Source of the DNA: Sporomusaceae bacterium | GTDB lineage: Bacteria > Bacillota_C > Negativicutes > Sporomusales_B > UBA7701 | Assembly: GCA_022839045.1 (NCBI GenBank) | Contig: JALHDI010000078.1 | Span: 25,275 to 33,236 of the forward strand | Reading direction: 5' to 3' | Length of the DNA: 7,962 nt | Shown here: one piece after another, positions 7,810 to 7,962 of the stretch | Numbering within the stretch: the first letter of the stretch is position 1 | Layout of the letters: every line of letters starts with the position of its first letter | Translations under genes and position numbers: made by a program | Notes under the pieces: generated by a model | Database searches by the model: none | Told to the model about the DNA's origin: nothing | Seen by the model: only the letters and a program-made list of their open reading frames with translations

Positions 7810-7815
7810 TTTATA
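7810..7815 (-). promoter_or_regulatory. Weak -10 candidate for lon
   Basis: TATAAA sits inside the AT-rich palindrome ATTTATAAAT, about 50 bases before the lon start. The sequence 17 bases upstream (TTTCCC) is a poor -35. The call is tentative. The rest of the leader (7816-7940) shows no other promoter or operator that I can defend. Confidence 0.3.
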
Positions 7816-7941
7816 AATATTCTCAGGCCCTGGGGAAAAATCCTCTAACGCGAACCCGACCTCATCGCTCGCCGTCATTTTCATATTTTCGTCTTGCGGC
7901 GAACCTGGTATTGCCCGCCGTCCCCGCGCAAACACACTACC

Positions 7942-7962
7942 AAAAAAGAGCCGATGTCGCCA
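7942..7962 (-). terminator. Possible 3' arm and U-tract of an upstream gene's terminator (cut by window edge)
   Basis: The minus strand enters the window as a GC-rich run ending CGGCTC followed directly by six T. This resembles the descending arm and U-tract of a Rho-independent terminator whose ascending arm would lie beyond the edge. It would separate lon from whatever precedes it. The matching arm is not visible, so the call is uncertain. Confidence 0.35.

Overview
The window looks like a chromosomal segment of a GC-rich anaerobic bacterium. Every supportable gene is on the minus strand, so it is read from high to low coordinates. The ATP-dependent protease gene lon overlaps the ribosome-assembly GTPase gene engB, which is followed by the siroheme decarboxylase pair ahbA/ahbB, a Ptb-type phosphate acyltransferase gene, and three subunits of a 2-oxoacid:ferredoxin oxidoreductase. 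This content suggests a strictly anaerobic Firmicute, most likely of the Negativicutes (Sporomusaceae-like). That placement is inferred from gene content and protein style and was not tested by a search.

Layout in reading order: 7962-7759 is a leader with the lon ribosome binding site, a weak promoter candidate and, at the window edge, what may be one arm of an upstream terminator. 7758-5443 is lon (TTG start), followed with a 4-base overlap by engB (5446-4814). A 53-base gap carries a GC-rich hairpin. ahbA (4760-4308) and ahbB (4301-3825) follow. The ahbB stop overlaps the start of the phosphate acyltransferase gene (3825-2942), which is broken by a frame change near 3580. About 450 bases without a gene (2941-2492) hold a candidate extended -10 promoter, an 11-base palindrome resembling FadR/GntR-type operators, and a long structured leader. 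Then come the oxidoreductase alpha (2491-1418), beta (1399-626) and gamma (624-1, cut by the window edge) subunits, tightly spaced with good ribosome binding sites.

How the genes fit together: lon and engB are housekeeping genes. AhbA/AhbB remove two acetate side chains of siroheme in the alternative haem pathway. The phosphate acyltransferase and the oxidoreductase would fit a route from a 2-oxoacid to acyl-CoA to acyl phosphate, coupled to ferredoxin reduction. In this copy the acyltransferase is probably inactivated, and no acyl kinase gene is visible. The long plus-strand reading frames opposite lon and the oxidoreductase genes are shadows caused by high GC.

I found no clearly new system. 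The points most worth a second look are the apparent 16-base deletion in the acyltransferase gene and the palindrome plus structured leader ahead of the oxidoreductase operon.
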